A stretch of 64,000 bases of DNA from an uncultured Oscillospiraceae bacterium. GTDB lineage: Bacteria; Bacillota; Clostridia; Oscillospirales; Oscillospiraceae. The notes beneath the pieces are model-generated. The model was given only the letters and a program-made list of their open reading frames with translations, ran no database searches and was not told the DNA's origin. How positions within the stretch are numbered: position 1 is the first letter of the stretch; each line of letters begins with the position of its first letter. A program made the position numbers and the translations under genes. Shown here piece by piece: positions 43,954 through 52,298 of this stretch. The stretch is taken from NCBI GenBank assembly GCA_934589675.1, contig CAKTOF010000011.1, positions 12,300-76,299 of the forward strand, given 5' to 3'.

Positions 43954-43982
43954 ATTATATCAAAGAATTCGAGATAATGCAA
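43954..43982 (-). promoter_or_regulatory. gdpP operon promoter
   Basis: On the minus strand: TTGCAT (43977-43982), 17 nt, perfect TATAAT (43954-43959). Confidence 0.8.
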
Positions 43983-44006
43983 CGAGCAACGAGATAAAAT
44001 GCCCGG

Positions 44007-44035
44007 TTGCGCGCGGGAAGAAGGGCGGGTATAAT
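44007..44035 (+). promoter_or_regulatory. Promoter of the acyltransferase gene at 44068
   Basis: TTGCGC (44007-44012), 17 nt, perfect TATAAT (44030-44035). Confidence 0.75.
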
Positions 44036-44067
44036 GGAACTTGCTTTGAGAAAAGAGGGAGCATTTT

Positions 44068-45072
44068 ATGGACAAGCGCGCGTTTTCCTTCGGCCGGGTC
44101 AATGAGATGCGGCCATGCCTGTTCGGCATTGCGATCTTCCTGATCATGATCTTCCATTCGCCGCTCGCAATCAACACCTATAACGTCCGGTTTTTCAAGG
44201 TGTTCTGCAACATCGGCGTGGAGATGTTCCTTGTGCTCTCGGCGATCGGGCTCTACCGCTCGCGAAAAAATGACCGCAGACTCTGGCCATTCTACCGCAA
44301 GCGCATCGAGCGCACCGTGCTGCCGCTGCTGCCGGTCGTGCTCGTGTGGTTCGGGTATTTCGACCTGCTCGGCGGCGCGGGCTGGCGGGCGTTTTTCGCA
44401 GACGTGACGCTTTTGACATTCTGGACGAAGGGCTTCCGGACGGAGTGGTTCGTGGCGCTCATTTTGGTGCTCTACGCGGTATACCCGCTCCTGTGGCGGC
44501 TTCGGACGGCGAAGCTCGGCGCGGTGTGGATGTGGCTTCTCATCGCGGCATTTGTCGCGCTCAACGCGGTCTGGGCGAAGGCTGCGCCGGTGAGCTACGA
44601 GCGGACGGAGATCGCGTTTTCGCGCGTGCCGTCGTTTCTGCTCGGGCTGCTCGCCGCGCCGTGGTGCGAGGAGGACAAAAAGGCTCCGCGCGGGACGGGC
44701 GCGGCGCTTTTGGCGCTGTTTGCGGTTTTGTTTGCGTTCAAGTTCTGGCATTATCTCGTCAAGCCGTGGTCGCGGCTCATCAACGCGCCGCTGTGCTTTC
44801 TTCTGACGGTGCTGCTCGCGCAGCTCGGCGCGGCCGCAAAGGACGCGCCGGTGCTGCGGAGCGCCGAGCGGTTTTTCGCGTTCCTCGGCGGGTTTACGCT
44901 CGAGCTGTATCTGCTGCACGAGAAGGTGCTCTACTGCCTGCTGCGCCTCGGCGTGAAGCGCATCTGGCGCGGGACGCTCGTCTCCGCGATGGCCATCGCG
45001 CTGGCCATCCCGATCGCGTGGTGCTACAGCCGCGTGTGCGCCGGCGTGCGGGCGCGCCTGCCGCGAAAATAA
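44068..45072 (+). CDS. Acyltransferase family 3 membrane protein
   Basis: The 334-residue protein has about ten helices. Unlike most family members, the first helix reads RPCLFGIAIFLIMIFHSPL, with His near residue 31 as the probable catalytic histidine. FFKVFCNIGVEMFLVLSAIGLY and RRLWPFYRKRIERTVLPLLP follow, as in OafA-type O-acyltransferases. It should acylate an exported sugar or wall polymer. The gene is single, divergent from gdpP. It is a second family member in this window beside 8410-9450, with only weak similarity between the two. Confidence 0.87.
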   Translation: MDKRAFSFGRVNEMRPCLFGIAIFLIMIFHSPLAINTYNVRFFKVFCNIGVEMFLVLSAIGLYRSRKNDRRLWPFYRKRIERTVLPLLPVVLVWFGYFDLLGGAGWRAFFADVTLLTFWTKGFRTEWFVALILVLYAVYPLLWRLRTAKLGAVWMWLLIAAFVALNAVWAKAAPVSYERTEIAFSRVPSFLLGLLAAPWCEEDKKAPRGTGAALLALFAVLFAFKFWHYLVKPWSRLINAPLCFLLTVLLAQLGAAAKDAPVLRSAERFFAFLGGFTLELYLLHEKVLYCLLRLGVKRIWRGTLVSAMAIALAIPIAWCYSRVCAGVRARLPRK

Positions 45073-45111
45073 GCGGGCGGAAATATTTCTGTATACTTCC
45101 AGCCGGGAGTG

Positions 45112-45120
45112 TGCTATACT
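45112..45120 (+). promoter_or_regulatory. RNase J gene promoter (extended -10)
   Basis: TG, one base, TATACT form an extended -10; no clear -35 is present. Predicted start near 45126, which leaves a long leader. Confidence 0.6.
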
Positions 45121-45125
45121 GTATC

Positions 45126-45437
45126 AGGTATAGCGGGCCGAACCGGCCCCTTTGATTTGGTATATTGTGTACGGACAGTACAGCATATAAAAGCCGCCCG
45201 CTTGCGGGGCGGCGTACAACGGCATATTTTTGGCAGACGAATTCCCGGAGCGGCGGCGAGACGGGGCCGACCTTCCGGGGCGCGTGTGCGTGCTTTGCCA
45301 TGCGCTTTTTGCCTGCCCGGACGCTGTCCGTTCATGATGTGAGGCCTGTTTGCGGCCGTAAAACATGGATCATTCCGCTTTGGACAAGCGGCGCGAAGCA
45401 GCCACTTCGCGGACAGTGAAGGAGTAGTGAATCAAAT
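45126..45437 (+). other. Long structured leader of the RNase J gene
   Basis: About 310 nt between promoter and start codon hold no gene. Stems include GGGCCG/CGGCCC near 45135-45150, GCCGCCCGC/GCGGGGCGGC near 45192-45213, and CGCGAAG/CTTCGCG near 45391-45413. No known riboswitch signature is visible. The length suggests post-transcriptional control. Confidence 0.5.
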
Positions 45438-47096
45438 TTGGCTGAGAAACTGAAAATCATTCCGCTCGGCGGCCTTGACGAGATCGGCAAGAACATCACC
45501 GCGGTCGAGTATGGCAACGACATCATTATCATCGACTGCGGCATGGGCTTCCCCGAGGACGACATGTACGGCGTGGATCTTGTGATCCCGGACGTCACAT
45601 ACCTCATCAAGAACCAGTCGAAGCTGCGCGGCATCTTCCTCACGCACGGGCATGAGGATCACATCGGCGCGCTGCCGTACGTGCTCCAGCAGATCAAGGC
45701 GCCCGTGCACGCGACGCGCCTGACCATCGGCCTTGTGGAGCTGAAGCTCGAGGAGCACGGCCTGCTCGAAAAGACGAAGCTCTATACGCATGAGGCCGGC
45801 GAGACGGTCAGGGCCGGGTGCTTCGACGTGGAGTTCATCCACGTCAACCACTCCATCGCCGACGCCGTCGCGTTCGCCATCCATACGCCGGTCGGCACCG
45901 TGCTCTTTACGGGCGACTTCAAGATCGACCCGACGCCGGCCGAGGGCGGCATCATCGATCTGGCCCGCATCGGCGAGCTGGGCAAGGAGGGCGTGCTGTG
46001 CATGCTCTCAGACTCGACCAACGTCGAGCGGCCGGGCTACACCGCGTCCGAGCGCACCGTCTATGAGGGGCTTGACGGCCTGTTCAAGGGCTGCGAGCAG
46101 CGCATCATCGTCACGACGTTCGCCTCGAACGCGCACCGCATCCAGTCCATCCTGACCGTGGCGCACAAGTACGGCCGCAAGGTCGCCGTCACGGGGCGCA
46201 GCATGGAGAACATCATCAAGGTCTCCGTCGAGCTCGGCTATCTCGATGTGCCGGAGAACACGCTCGTGGAGCTGTCGGCCATCAAGAACCTGCCGAAAAA
46301 CAAAGTCACCATCGTCTGCACCGGCTCGCAGGGCGAGAACATGTCCGCGCTCTACCGCATGGCCTTCTCCGGCCACAAGCAGGTCGAGATCCAGCCGGGC
46401 GACCGCATCATCATCTCCGCGTCCGCCATCCCGGGCAACGAGGTCTCCGTCGGCAACGTCATCAACGAGCTCTACCGCAAGGGCGCGGACGTCGTCTACA
46501 ACAAAATGGCCGACCTGCACGTCTCCGGCCACGCCTGCCAGGAGGAGCTGAAGATCATCCACGCGCTCGTGCGCCCGAAGTTCTTCATCCCCATCCACGG
46601 CGAGCAGCGCCACCTGTGGACGCACGCGCGCCTTGCGCAGACCATGGGCATGGACCCGCGCAACATCGTCATTGCGGACGTCGGCCGCGTCATTGAGCTG
46701 ACGAGCCGCACATGCAAAATGACGGGCACCGTCCCGGCCGGGAAAGTCCTCGTCGACGGCTCCGGCGTCGGCGACATCGGCTCCGTCGTCCTGCGCGACC
46801 GCAAGCATCTGGCCGAGGACGGCATGATCATCGTCGCCGTGAGCCTCTCGCGGGACAACGGTGGCATCGTCGCCGGCCCCGAGATCATCACGCGCGGCTT
46901 CGTGTACGTCAAGGAGTCGGAAAACCTCATGGAGGAGCTCCGCCGCGTCGCCCTCGAGGCGCTCGACGGCTGCCAGACCCGCCGCATCACCGACTGGGCC
47001 GCCATCAAGGCTGCCGTCAAGGGCGATCTGTCGGGGTATCTCTACAAAAAGACCAAGCGCAGCCCGATGATCCTGCCGGTCATTATGGAAGTGTGA
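45438..47096 (+). CDS. rnj: Ribonuclease J
   Basis: The 552-residue protein has the metallo-beta-lactamase motif HGHEDHIG starting at His70 and later motifs (HSIADAVAF, TGDFKID, DSTN). The beta-CASP region follows, with TTFASNAHRIQSI and HVSGHACQEELK, and a C-terminal domain. It acts in RNA processing and decay as a 5' exonuclease and endonuclease. The only start in frame is the TTG at 45438, with AAGGAG 13 nt upstream, an unusually weak initiation that together with the long leader suggests controlled synthesis. A second RNase J gene may exist elsewhere. Confidence 0.96.
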   Translation: MAEKLKIIPLGGLDEIGKNITAVEYGNDIIIIDCGMGFPEDDMYGVDLVIPDVTYLIKNQSKLRGIFLTHGHEDHIGALPYVLQQIKAPVHATRLTIGLVELKLEEHGLLEKTKLYTHEAGETVRAGCFDVEFIHVNHSIADAVAFAIHTPVGTVLFTGDFKIDPTPAEGGIIDLARIGELGKEGVLCMLSDSTNVERPGYTASERTVYEGLDGLFKGCEQRIIVTTFASNAHRIQSILTVAHKYGRKVAVTGRSMENIIKVSVELGYLDVPENTLVELSAIKNLPKNKVTIVCTGSQGENMSALYRMAFSGHKQVEIQPGDRIIISASAIPGNEVSVGNVINELYRKGADVVYNKMADLHVSGHACQEELKIIHALVRPKFFIPIHGEQRHLWTHARLAQTMGMDPRNIVIADVGRVIELTSRTCKMTGTVPAGKVLVDGSGVGDIGSVVLRDRKHLAEDGMIIVAVSLSRDNGGIVAGPEIITRGFVYVKESENLMEELRRVALEALDGCQTRRITDWAAIKAAVKGDLSGYLYKKTKRSPMILPVIMEV

Positions 47097-47108
47097 GAAA
47101 AATCGCAG

Positions 47109-47142
47109 GCCGCCCGGACGCAGATGCGTCCGGGCGGCTTTT
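47109..47142 (+). terminator. RNase J terminator
   Basis: The stem GCCGCCCGGACG/CGTCCGGGCGGC with a CAGATG loop is followed by TTTT. Confidence 0.9.
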
Positions 47143-47185
47143 GCGCGCGGGATGAGATGCGGCGAAATAGCAGCGCGCGCCAAAG

Positions 47186-47243
47186 CCTCCCTTGTGTAAA
47201 GGGAGGTGGCACGGCGGAACGCCGTGGCGGAGGGATCGTAGGG
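47186..47243. repeat. Dispersed palindromic repeat, copy 2
   Basis: CCTCCC/GGGAGG and GCACGGCG/CGCCGTGG-type stems followed by GGAGGGATCGTAGGG. It is the same unit as at 23528-23582, inverted relative to copy 3. Confidence 0.75.
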
Positions 47244-47295
47244 TGGAGGGTTTGCTGTAGGGCATGTTCGGACGGTGCCTTTGTGCTTTGCCCAA

Positions 47296-47348
47296 CCTTA
47301 CAATCCCTCAGTCGGCTCCGCCGACAGCCCCCTTTGCACAAGGGGGCC
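47296..47348. repeat. Dispersed palindromic repeat, copy 3
   Basis: CCTTACAATCCCTC, a GTCGGC/GCCGAC stem and a CCCCCTTTG/CAAGGGGG-type stem. With copy 2 it forms an inverted pair enclosing about 50 bp, which looks like a composite non-autonomous element in the 646-bp gap between the RNase J and DMT genes. Confidence 0.72.
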
Positions 47349-47474
47349 TTTCTGGAAAGCGTGTGCCGCAATTGGCGCGCAGCAGACGCGGCGGCAGCTC
47401 CCCCAATCCTCCGCCTCTGTCAAACTGCCGATTCCATCCCCGCAAAATCTCCCGCAAATCGGGAAATCCGCCGA

Positions 47475-47503
47475 TTGACGGGTGGGGGCGGATTCGCTAT
47501 GAT
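47475..47503 (+). promoter_or_regulatory. Promoter of a small transcript
   Basis: TTGACG (47475-47480), 17 nt, TATGAT (47498-47503). A terminator follows about 130 bp later. Confidence 0.6.
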
Positions 47504-47540
47504 GTTGCTTGCTTTTGAAAGAGAAAGGCGAGTGACTTGC

Positions 47541-47624
47541 GTGGTGCAGGATCTGACGCACGGCTTCGGCATCTGCATGGGGCAGCGCCGCCGCACGGCC
47601 GAAGGTGCGCAGGCGAAGGAATAA
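47541..47624 (+). CDS. Possible small protein of about 27 residues, or part of a small RNA
   Basis: Between its own promoter and terminator lies a short frame starting GTG at 47541 (a GTG at 47532 is an alternative), with AAAGGCGA upstream. The peptide begins VQDLTHGFGICMGQRRR and is basic, with one or two Cys. Nothing is recognised in it. The 150-nt transcript may instead be a non-coding RNA. Confidence 0.3.
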   Translation: MVQDLTHGFGICMGQRRRTAEGAQAKE

Positions 47625-47629
47625 CGCGC

Positions 47630-47662
47630 GCGGCCGGAGCGAAATGCTCCGGCCGCGTTTTT
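47630..47662 (+). terminator. Terminator of the small transcript
   Basis: The 11-bp stem GCGGCCGGAGC/GCTCCGGCCGC with a GAAAT loop is followed by GTTTTT. Confidence 0.88.
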
Positions 47663-47678
47663 CACGTCCGAAAATGAT

Positions 47679-47707
47679 TTGCAAATGCAGGATGAACGTG
47701 ATATACT
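47679..47707 (+). promoter_or_regulatory. DMT exporter promoter
   Basis: TTGCAA (47679-47684), 17 nt, TATACT (47702-47707). Confidence 0.72.
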
Positions 47708-47742
47708 TTCAAATTATCGAAGAAAAAACGGGGGAATGCGAG

Positions 47743-48621
47743 ATGAAGAGCCGGTCGAAGGGCATTTTGTGCATCTTGTCCGCCGCGCTGTGCTTTGCGC
47801 TCATGGGGACGTTCATCCGCCTGGCCGGGGATGTGCCGTCCATGCAGAAGAGCTTTTTCCGCAACGTCGTCGCCGTCTTGTGCGCGGGAATCGTACTGCT
47901 GCGGCAGAAGCCGGAGTTTCACCCGACGAAGCAGTCTGTCCTCTGCCTGCTCGGCCGCTCCGCCTGCGGGACGGTCGGCCTTCTGTGCAATTTCTATGCC
48001 GTCGACCACCTCGTGCTGGCCGATGCGTCCATGCTCAATAAAATGTCGCCGTTTTTCGCGATCATTTTCTCGTGGTTCATGCTGAAAGAGCGCATCAGCC
48101 TGCGGCAGACGGTCGCGGTCATCGTCGCGTTCATCGGCTGCGTGCTCGTCGTCAAGCCGACGTTTTCCAATCTGGACCTCGGCCCGTCGCTCGTCGGTCT
48201 GCTCGGCGGGCTCGGCGCGGGCGTGGCGTATACGTTCGTGCGCATGATGAAGCGCTATGACGTGCCGGGCACGGTCATCGTGTTCGTGTTCTCGGCGTTT
48301 TCCACGCTTGTGACGCTGCCGTATCTCATCGCCATTCACGCGCCCATGACGTGGATGCAGGTGTTCTGGCTCGTTATGACGGGCGTCGCGGGTGCGGGCG
48401 GGCAGTTCTCCATCACGGCCGCCTACACGTTCGCGCCGGCCAGCGAGCTGTCTGTGTATGACTATACGCAGGTCATCTTCTCGGCCATTCTGGGCTTTTT
48501 CCTGTTCCGGCAGATCCCGGATGTGTACAGCTTCATCGGCTATGTGCTCATCATCGGCATGGCGGTATATATGTTTGTCCACAACCGCCGCGCCGATCAC
48601 CTGACCGCGCAGCGATCATGA
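47743..48621 (+). CDS. EamA/DMT family transporter
   Basis: The 292-residue protein has ten helices in two EamA repeats (about 8-135 and 150-285). The start GILCILSAALCFALMGTFIRLAGDVPSMQKSFFRNVVA and the internal MLNKMSPFFAIIFSWFMLKERI are typical of DMT exporters of metabolites such as amino acids. I chose the ATG at 47743, with GGGGGA upstream and a clear promoter; the upstream extension crosses the terminator of the small transcript. Substrate unknown. Confidence 0.9.
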   Translation: MKSRSKGILCILSAALCFALMGTFIRLAGDVPSMQKSFFRNVVAVLCAGIVLLRQKPEFHPTKQSVLCLLGRSACGTVGLLCNFYAVDHLVLADASMLNKMSPFFAIIFSWFMLKERISLRQTVAVIVAFIGCVLVVKPTFSNLDLGPSLVGLLGGLGAGVAYTFVRMMKRYDVPGTVIVFVFSAFSTLVTLPYLIAIHAPMTWMQVFWLVMTGVAGAGGQFSITAAYTFAPASELSVYDYTQVIFSAILGFFLFRQIPDVYSFIGYVLIIGMAVYMFVHNRRADHLTAQRS

Positions 48622-48626
48622 AAAGA

Positions 48627-48660
48627 CACCGGATGCCGCGCGGCATCCGGTGCTTATTTT
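48627..48660. terminator. Terminator between the DMT and DUF1836 genes
   Basis: The 12-bp stem CACCGGATGCCG/CGGCATCCGGTG is flanked by AAAA on the left and a T-rich end on the right, serving both converging genes. Confidence 0.85.
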
Positions 48661-48664
48661 GCGT

Positions 48665-49195
48665 TCAGGATTCAGCCGGGGATTCGGCCGCTTTTGCCCG
48701 GAGGATGGAGAGCACCTGCTCGCAGGCGATCTTCGTCGCGCTCGAGACAATGGCAAGGTCGAGCGCGAAGTTGGCCAGCTCACTTTCGCCGATGCTGGGG
48801 TCGACGGAGCGGGCGACATCCTGAAAGCTGATGTCCACGCGCTCTAAAAAGCCGCGGAAGAACTCCGGCTCGCTGCCCGGCGTGATCTCGCTGCCGAGCA
48901 GCAGCTTCATGTCCTTGACGGACAGGACGTTCTTGAGCAGCGAGATGGCCGTGAGGTAGACAAGATGCTCGCGGCTGTAGCGCTTGCCGTTGGCGCGCGG
49001 GAGCAGCCCGTCTTTGATGTAGTTGTTGATCATGGCGCTCGTCATGGGCGCGTCGTCCTGCTCGCCGACGCCGATGGTCTGGCGGCGGAGGTATGAGACG
49101 ACCTGATCCATGTAAAGCGCAATGTCCGGCAGCGCGTCCCAGCCGCTGGGGCGGCTCGTCTCGAGCATATGCTGCAGCTCGGTCAGCTCCTGCAT
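48665..49195 (-). CDS. DUF1836 domain protein, probable MerR-like DNA-binding regulator
   Basis: The 176-residue protein has QDDAPMTSAMINNYIKDGLLPRANGKRYSREHLVYLTAISLLKNVLSVKDMKLLL in the middle, which is the DUF1836 pattern and reads like a winged helix-turn-helix of the MerR type (NNYIKDGLLP...KRY). It is common in Firmicutes, function unknown. It has its own promoter on the minus strand (TTGAAC, 18 nt, TATAAT with extended TG). Targets cannot be inferred. Confidence 0.82.
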   Translation of the reverse strand: MQELTELQHMLETSRPSGWDALPDIALYMDQVVSYLRRQTIGVGEQDDAPMTSAMINNYIKDGLLPRANGKRYSREHLVYLTAISLLKNVLSVKDMKLLLGSEITPGSEPEFFRGFLERVDISFQDVARSVDPSIGESELANFALDLAIVSSATKIACEQVLSILRAKAAESPAES

Positions 49196-49227
49196 CGCAT
49201 GTTCCTTCTTTCACGTTTTGTTCTGCT

Positions 49228-49257
49228 ATTATAGCACAGGGGCGGCGCAAAGTTCAA
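49228..49257 (-). promoter_or_regulatory. DUF1836 gene promoter
   Basis: On the minus strand: TTGAAC (49252-49257), 18 nt, TATAAT (49228-49233) with an extended TG. Confidence 0.72.
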
Positions 49258-49262
49258 ACAGA

Positions 49263-49297
49263 AATTCCGCCCGGCACTTCAGATGCCGGGCGGAATT
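49263..49297 (-). terminator. ilvD terminator
   Basis: The 14-bp perfect stem AATTCCGCCCGGCA/TGCCGGGCGGAATT has a 7-nt loop; the T run on the minus strand is short. Confidence 0.82.
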
Positions 49298-49308
49298 ATT
49301 TGCGGAGC

Positions 49309-50973
49309 TTACAGCTTCAGAACGGCGCCCTCGCTGGCGGGCGACACCATCTTGGCGTAGCGGGCGAGGTAGCCCGTCTTGACCTTCGGCTCCGGACAGA
49401 CCCACGCGGCGCGGCGCGCGGCGATCTCGTCGTCGCCGACGAGCAGGTCGATGCGGCAGTTCGGAATGTCGATGGCAATGCGGTCGCCGTCGCGCACGAG
49501 GCCGATGAGGCCGCCCATGGCCGCCTCGGGGCAGACGTGGCCGATGGCCGCGCCGCGCGTTGCGCCGGAGAAGCGGCCGTCGGTGATGAGCGCGACGCTC
49601 TCTCCGAGGCCCATGCCGCAGATGGCGCTTGTCGGGTTGAGCATCTCGCGCATACCCGGGCCGCCCTTCGGGCCCTCGTAGCGGATGACAACGACGTCGC
49701 CGGGATGGATGCCGCCGGCGTAGATCGTCTCGATGGCCTCCTCCTCGGAGTCAAACACGCGGGCCGGGCCCTCGTGGACCATCATCTCCTGCGCGACGGC
49801 GCTGCGCTTGACGACGCAGCCGTCCGGCGCGAGGTTGCCGCGCAGCACGGCGATGCCGCCGTAGGGAGAGTACGGATTTTCGACCGGGCGGATGATCTCG
49901 GGGTCGAGATTTTCCACGCCCTCGAGATTTTCGGCGATGGTTCTGCCCGTGACGGTCAGAAGATCCGTGTGGAGAAGATCCTTCTTCGTCAGCTCCTTCA
50001 TGACGGCCCAGACGCCGCCGGCGCGGTCTAAGTCCTCCATGTACGTCTCGCCGGCCGGCGCGAGGTGGCAGAGGTTCGGCGTGCGGGCGGAGATGGTGTT
50101 GGCGATGTCGAGGTCGATCGTGACGCCGGCCTCGTGCGCGATGGCGGGCAGGTGGAGCATGGAGTTCGTCGAGCAGCCGAGCGCCATGTCCATGGTCAGG
50201 GCGTTCTCAAACGCCTCCGCTGTCATGATGTCGCGCGGGCGGATGTCCTTTTTCACAAGCTCCATGATCTGCATCCCTGCGTGCTTGGCAAGGCGCAGGC
50301 GGGCGGAGTACGGCGCGGGGATCGTGCCGTTGCCGCGCAGACCCATGCCGAGCGCCTCGGTCAGGCAGTTCATGGAGTTGGCGGTGTACATGCCCGAGCA
50401 GCTGCCGCAGCTCGGGCAGCAGTTTTCCTCATACTCGCGCACGCCGGATTCGTCGAGCGTGCCGGCATGGTACGAGCCGACGGCCTCGAACATATGGCTC
50501 AGGCATGTGCGGCGGCCGTCTTTCAGGTGACCGGCGAGCATCGGGCCGCCGGAGCAGAAGATCGTCGGGACATTGACGCGCGCGGCGGCCATGAGAAGGC
50601 CGGGCACGTTCTTGTCACAGTTCGGGATCATGACAAGGCCGTCGAACTGGTGCGCGATGGCCATGGCCTCGGTCGAGTCGCAGATGAGGTCGCGCGTGAC
50701 GAGACTGTATTTCATGCCGACATGGCCCATGGCGATGCCGTCGCACACGGCGATGGCCGGGAACATGATGGGCGTGCCGCCTGCGGCGCGCACGCCGGCC
50801 TTGACGGCCTCGCAGATGCGGTCTAAGTCCATGTGACCCGGAACGATCTCATTGTGCGAGGACACGACGCCGATGAGCGGGCGGGACAGCTCCTCCTCCG
50901 TCAGGCCGAGCGCGTAAAAAAGGCTGCGGTTCGGCGCGCGCTCCACGCCGCGCGTTGCGTTGTCAGAGAGCAT
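49309..50973 (-). CDS. ilvD: Dihydroxy-acid dehydratase
   Basis: The 554-residue protein is the Fe-S dehydratase of valine, isoleucine and pantothenate synthesis. Cluster cysteines appear in IPNCDKNVPG and PSCGSCSGMYTANSMNCL, and the C-terminal GRFSGATRGAAIGHVCPEA is intact. AAGGAGGAG precedes the ATG. It follows ilvC by 74 bp, with a hairpin in the gap that may lower its expression relative to ilvC. Confidence 0.97.
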   Translation of the reverse strand: MLSDNATRGVERAPNRSLFYALGLTEEELSRPLIGVVSSHNEIVPGHMDLDRICEAVKAGVRAAGGTPIMFPAIAVCDGIAMGHVGMKYSLVTRDLICDSTEAMAIAHQFDGLVMIPNCDKNVPGLLMAAARVNVPTIFCSGGPMLAGHLKDGRRTCLSHMFEAVGSYHAGTLDESGVREYEENCCPSCGSCSGMYTANSMNCLTEALGMGLRGNGTIPAPYSARLRLAKHAGMQIMELVKKDIRPRDIMTAEAFENALTMDMALGCSTNSMLHLPAIAHEAGVTIDLDIANTISARTPNLCHLAPAGETYMEDLDRAGGVWAVMKELTKKDLLHTDLLTVTGRTIAENLEGVENLDPEIIRPVENPYSPYGGIAVLRGNLAPDGCVVKRSAVAQEMMVHEGPARVFDSEEEAIETIYAGGIHPGDVVVIRYEGPKGGPGMREMLNPTSAICGMGLGESVALITDGRFSGATRGAAIGHVCPEAAMGGLIGLVRDGDRIAIDIPNCRIDLLVGDDEIAARRAAWVCPEPKVKTGYLARYAKMVSPASEGAVLKL

Positions 50974-51001
50974 AGTGGCTCCTCCTTATCGAAAGTATGG
51001 A

Positions 51002-51037
51002 AAAGGCGGGTCGGGCTGAGCCCGGCCCGTCTTTTTG
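51002..51037 (-). terminator. Intercistronic hairpin between ilvC and ilvD
   Basis: A GC-rich stem (GGGTCGGGC with GCCCGGCCC, one G-U pair) is flanked on the minus strand by TTTTC, so it may be a partial terminator or an RNA-end protecting structure. Confidence 0.6.
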
Positions 51038-51047
51038 CAGCGGAACT

Positions 51048-52064
51048 TTAGTTGCTCGCGTTATCGAGGTTGGCGTCGTTCTTCCAGAGCATGTTGTCGC
51101 GCAGCTGCTTGCCGACGACCTCCATCGGATGCTTTGCAAGCTGGGCGCGCTTGGAATTGAAGTAGGTGCGGCCGTTCTTGTTCTCGGCGATCCAGCGGCC
51201 GGCGAACGTGCCGTCCTGAATGTCGGACAGGACCGCGCGCATGCGCTCCTTCGTCTCCTCGTGCGGGATGACGCGCGGGCCGGAGACATACTCGCCGAAC
51301 TCGGCCGTGTCGGAGATGGAGAAGTTCATGGCCGCGACGCCGCCCTTGTTGATGAGGTCGACGATGAGCTTCATCTCGTGGATGCACTCAAAGTACGCGT
51401 TCTCCGGGGCATAGCCGGCCTCGACGAGCACCTCGAAGCCGCAGCGCATCAGGTCGACCACGCCGCCGCACAGGACGGTCTGCTCGCCGAAGAGATCGGT
51501 CTCGGTCTCGTCGTGGAACGTCGTCTCCATGATGCCGGCGCGCGCGCCGCCGATGCCGGCGATGTACGCAAGCGCGATCTGGTAGGCGTTGCCCGTCGCG
51601 TCCTGCTCGACGGCGACAAGGCACGGGACGCCCTTGCCCGCGACATACTGGCTACGGACGGTGTGGCCCGGGCCCTTCGGCGCGGCCATGAACACGTCCA
51701 CGCCGGCCGGCGGGTTGATGAGCTGATAGCGGATATTGAAGCCATGGGCAAAGGCGATGGCCTTGCCCTCGGTGAGGTAGGGCGCGATGGACTCGTTGTA
51801 CAGCTCGGCCTGCCGCTCATCGTTGATGAGGATCATAATAATGTCGGCCTTCTGCGTCGCCTCGGCGACGGTATAGACCTCAAAGCCGTCTTTCTCGGCC
51901 GCGTTCCAGGACTTGCCGCGGCGCAGGCCGATGATGACCTTGCAGCCGGAGTCACGCAGGTTCAGCGCGTGCGCGTGACCCTGGGAGCCGTAGCCGACGA
52001 TTGCGATCGTCTTGCCGCTCAGAACGGAGAGGTCGCAGTCTTTCTCGTAGTACATGGTTGCCAT
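51048..52064 (-). CDS. ilvC: Ketol-acid reductoisomerase
   Basis: The 338-residue class I enzyme converts acetolactate or acetohydroxybutyrate to the dihydroxy acids using NADPH and Mg2+. The cofactor loop is IVGYGSQGHAHALNLRDSG, and the metal region includes DLFGEQTVLCGG and the later ECIHEMKLIVDL. AGGAGG precedes the ATG. It is transcribed from a minus-strand promoter without a T-box, unlike leuA and ilvB in this window. Confidence 0.97.
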   Translation of the reverse strand: MATMYYEKDCDLSVLSGKTIAIVGYGSQGHAHALNLRDSGCKVIIGLRRGKSWNAAEKDGFEVYTVAEATQKADIIMILINDERQAELYNESIAPYLTEGKAIAFAHGFNIRYQLINPPAGVDVFMAAPKGPGHTVRSQYVAGKGVPCLVAVEQDATGNAYQIALAYIAGIGGARAGIMETTFHDETETDLFGEQTVLCGGVVDLMRCGFEVLVEAGYAPENAYFECIHEMKLIVDLINKGGVAAMNFSISDTAEFGEYVSGPRVIPHEETKERMRAVLSDIQDGTFAGRWIAENKNGRTYFNSKRAQLAKHPMEVVGKQLRDNMLWKNDANLDNASN

Positions 52065-52107
52065 GTTGCATAACCTCCTGTGGAAATATCATAACTGGAA
52101 TAGCAAC

Positions 52108-52136
52108 ACTATAACACTGCAATTCGGTAAATGCAA
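52108..52136 (-). promoter_or_regulatory. ilvC-ilvD promoter
   Basis: On the minus strand: TTGCAT (52131-52136), 17 nt, TATAGT (52108-52113). The leader is only about 35 nt. Confidence 0.75.
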
Positions 52137-52212
52137 TCATCATATCGTCACAAAACAGGCAAAGATTTTGTTTTCCGGTGTGGGGAAAATGCCGGAGTCT
52201 TCGGAAAAACAG

Positions 52213-52241
52213 AAAACCGCCCGCCGCACAGTGCGGCGGGC
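52213..52241 (-). terminator. Terminator of the Cys-rich repeat gene
   Basis: The 11-bp stem GCCCGCCGCAC/GTGCGGCGGGC is followed by TTTTC on the minus strand. It supports real transcription of the repeat gene in this direction. Confidence 0.75.
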
Positions 52242-52298
52242 AGTCGGAAGGAGGGAGCCTTATGTACGCCGCCCGGGCGGGCGGCGTGCAGGGCAGAC

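Noticed and set aside
47124..47624. Plus-strand frame of 166 codons after the RNase J gene
   Set aside because: It passes through the RNase J terminator stem and two dispersed repeats; only its last part lies in a plausible transcript.
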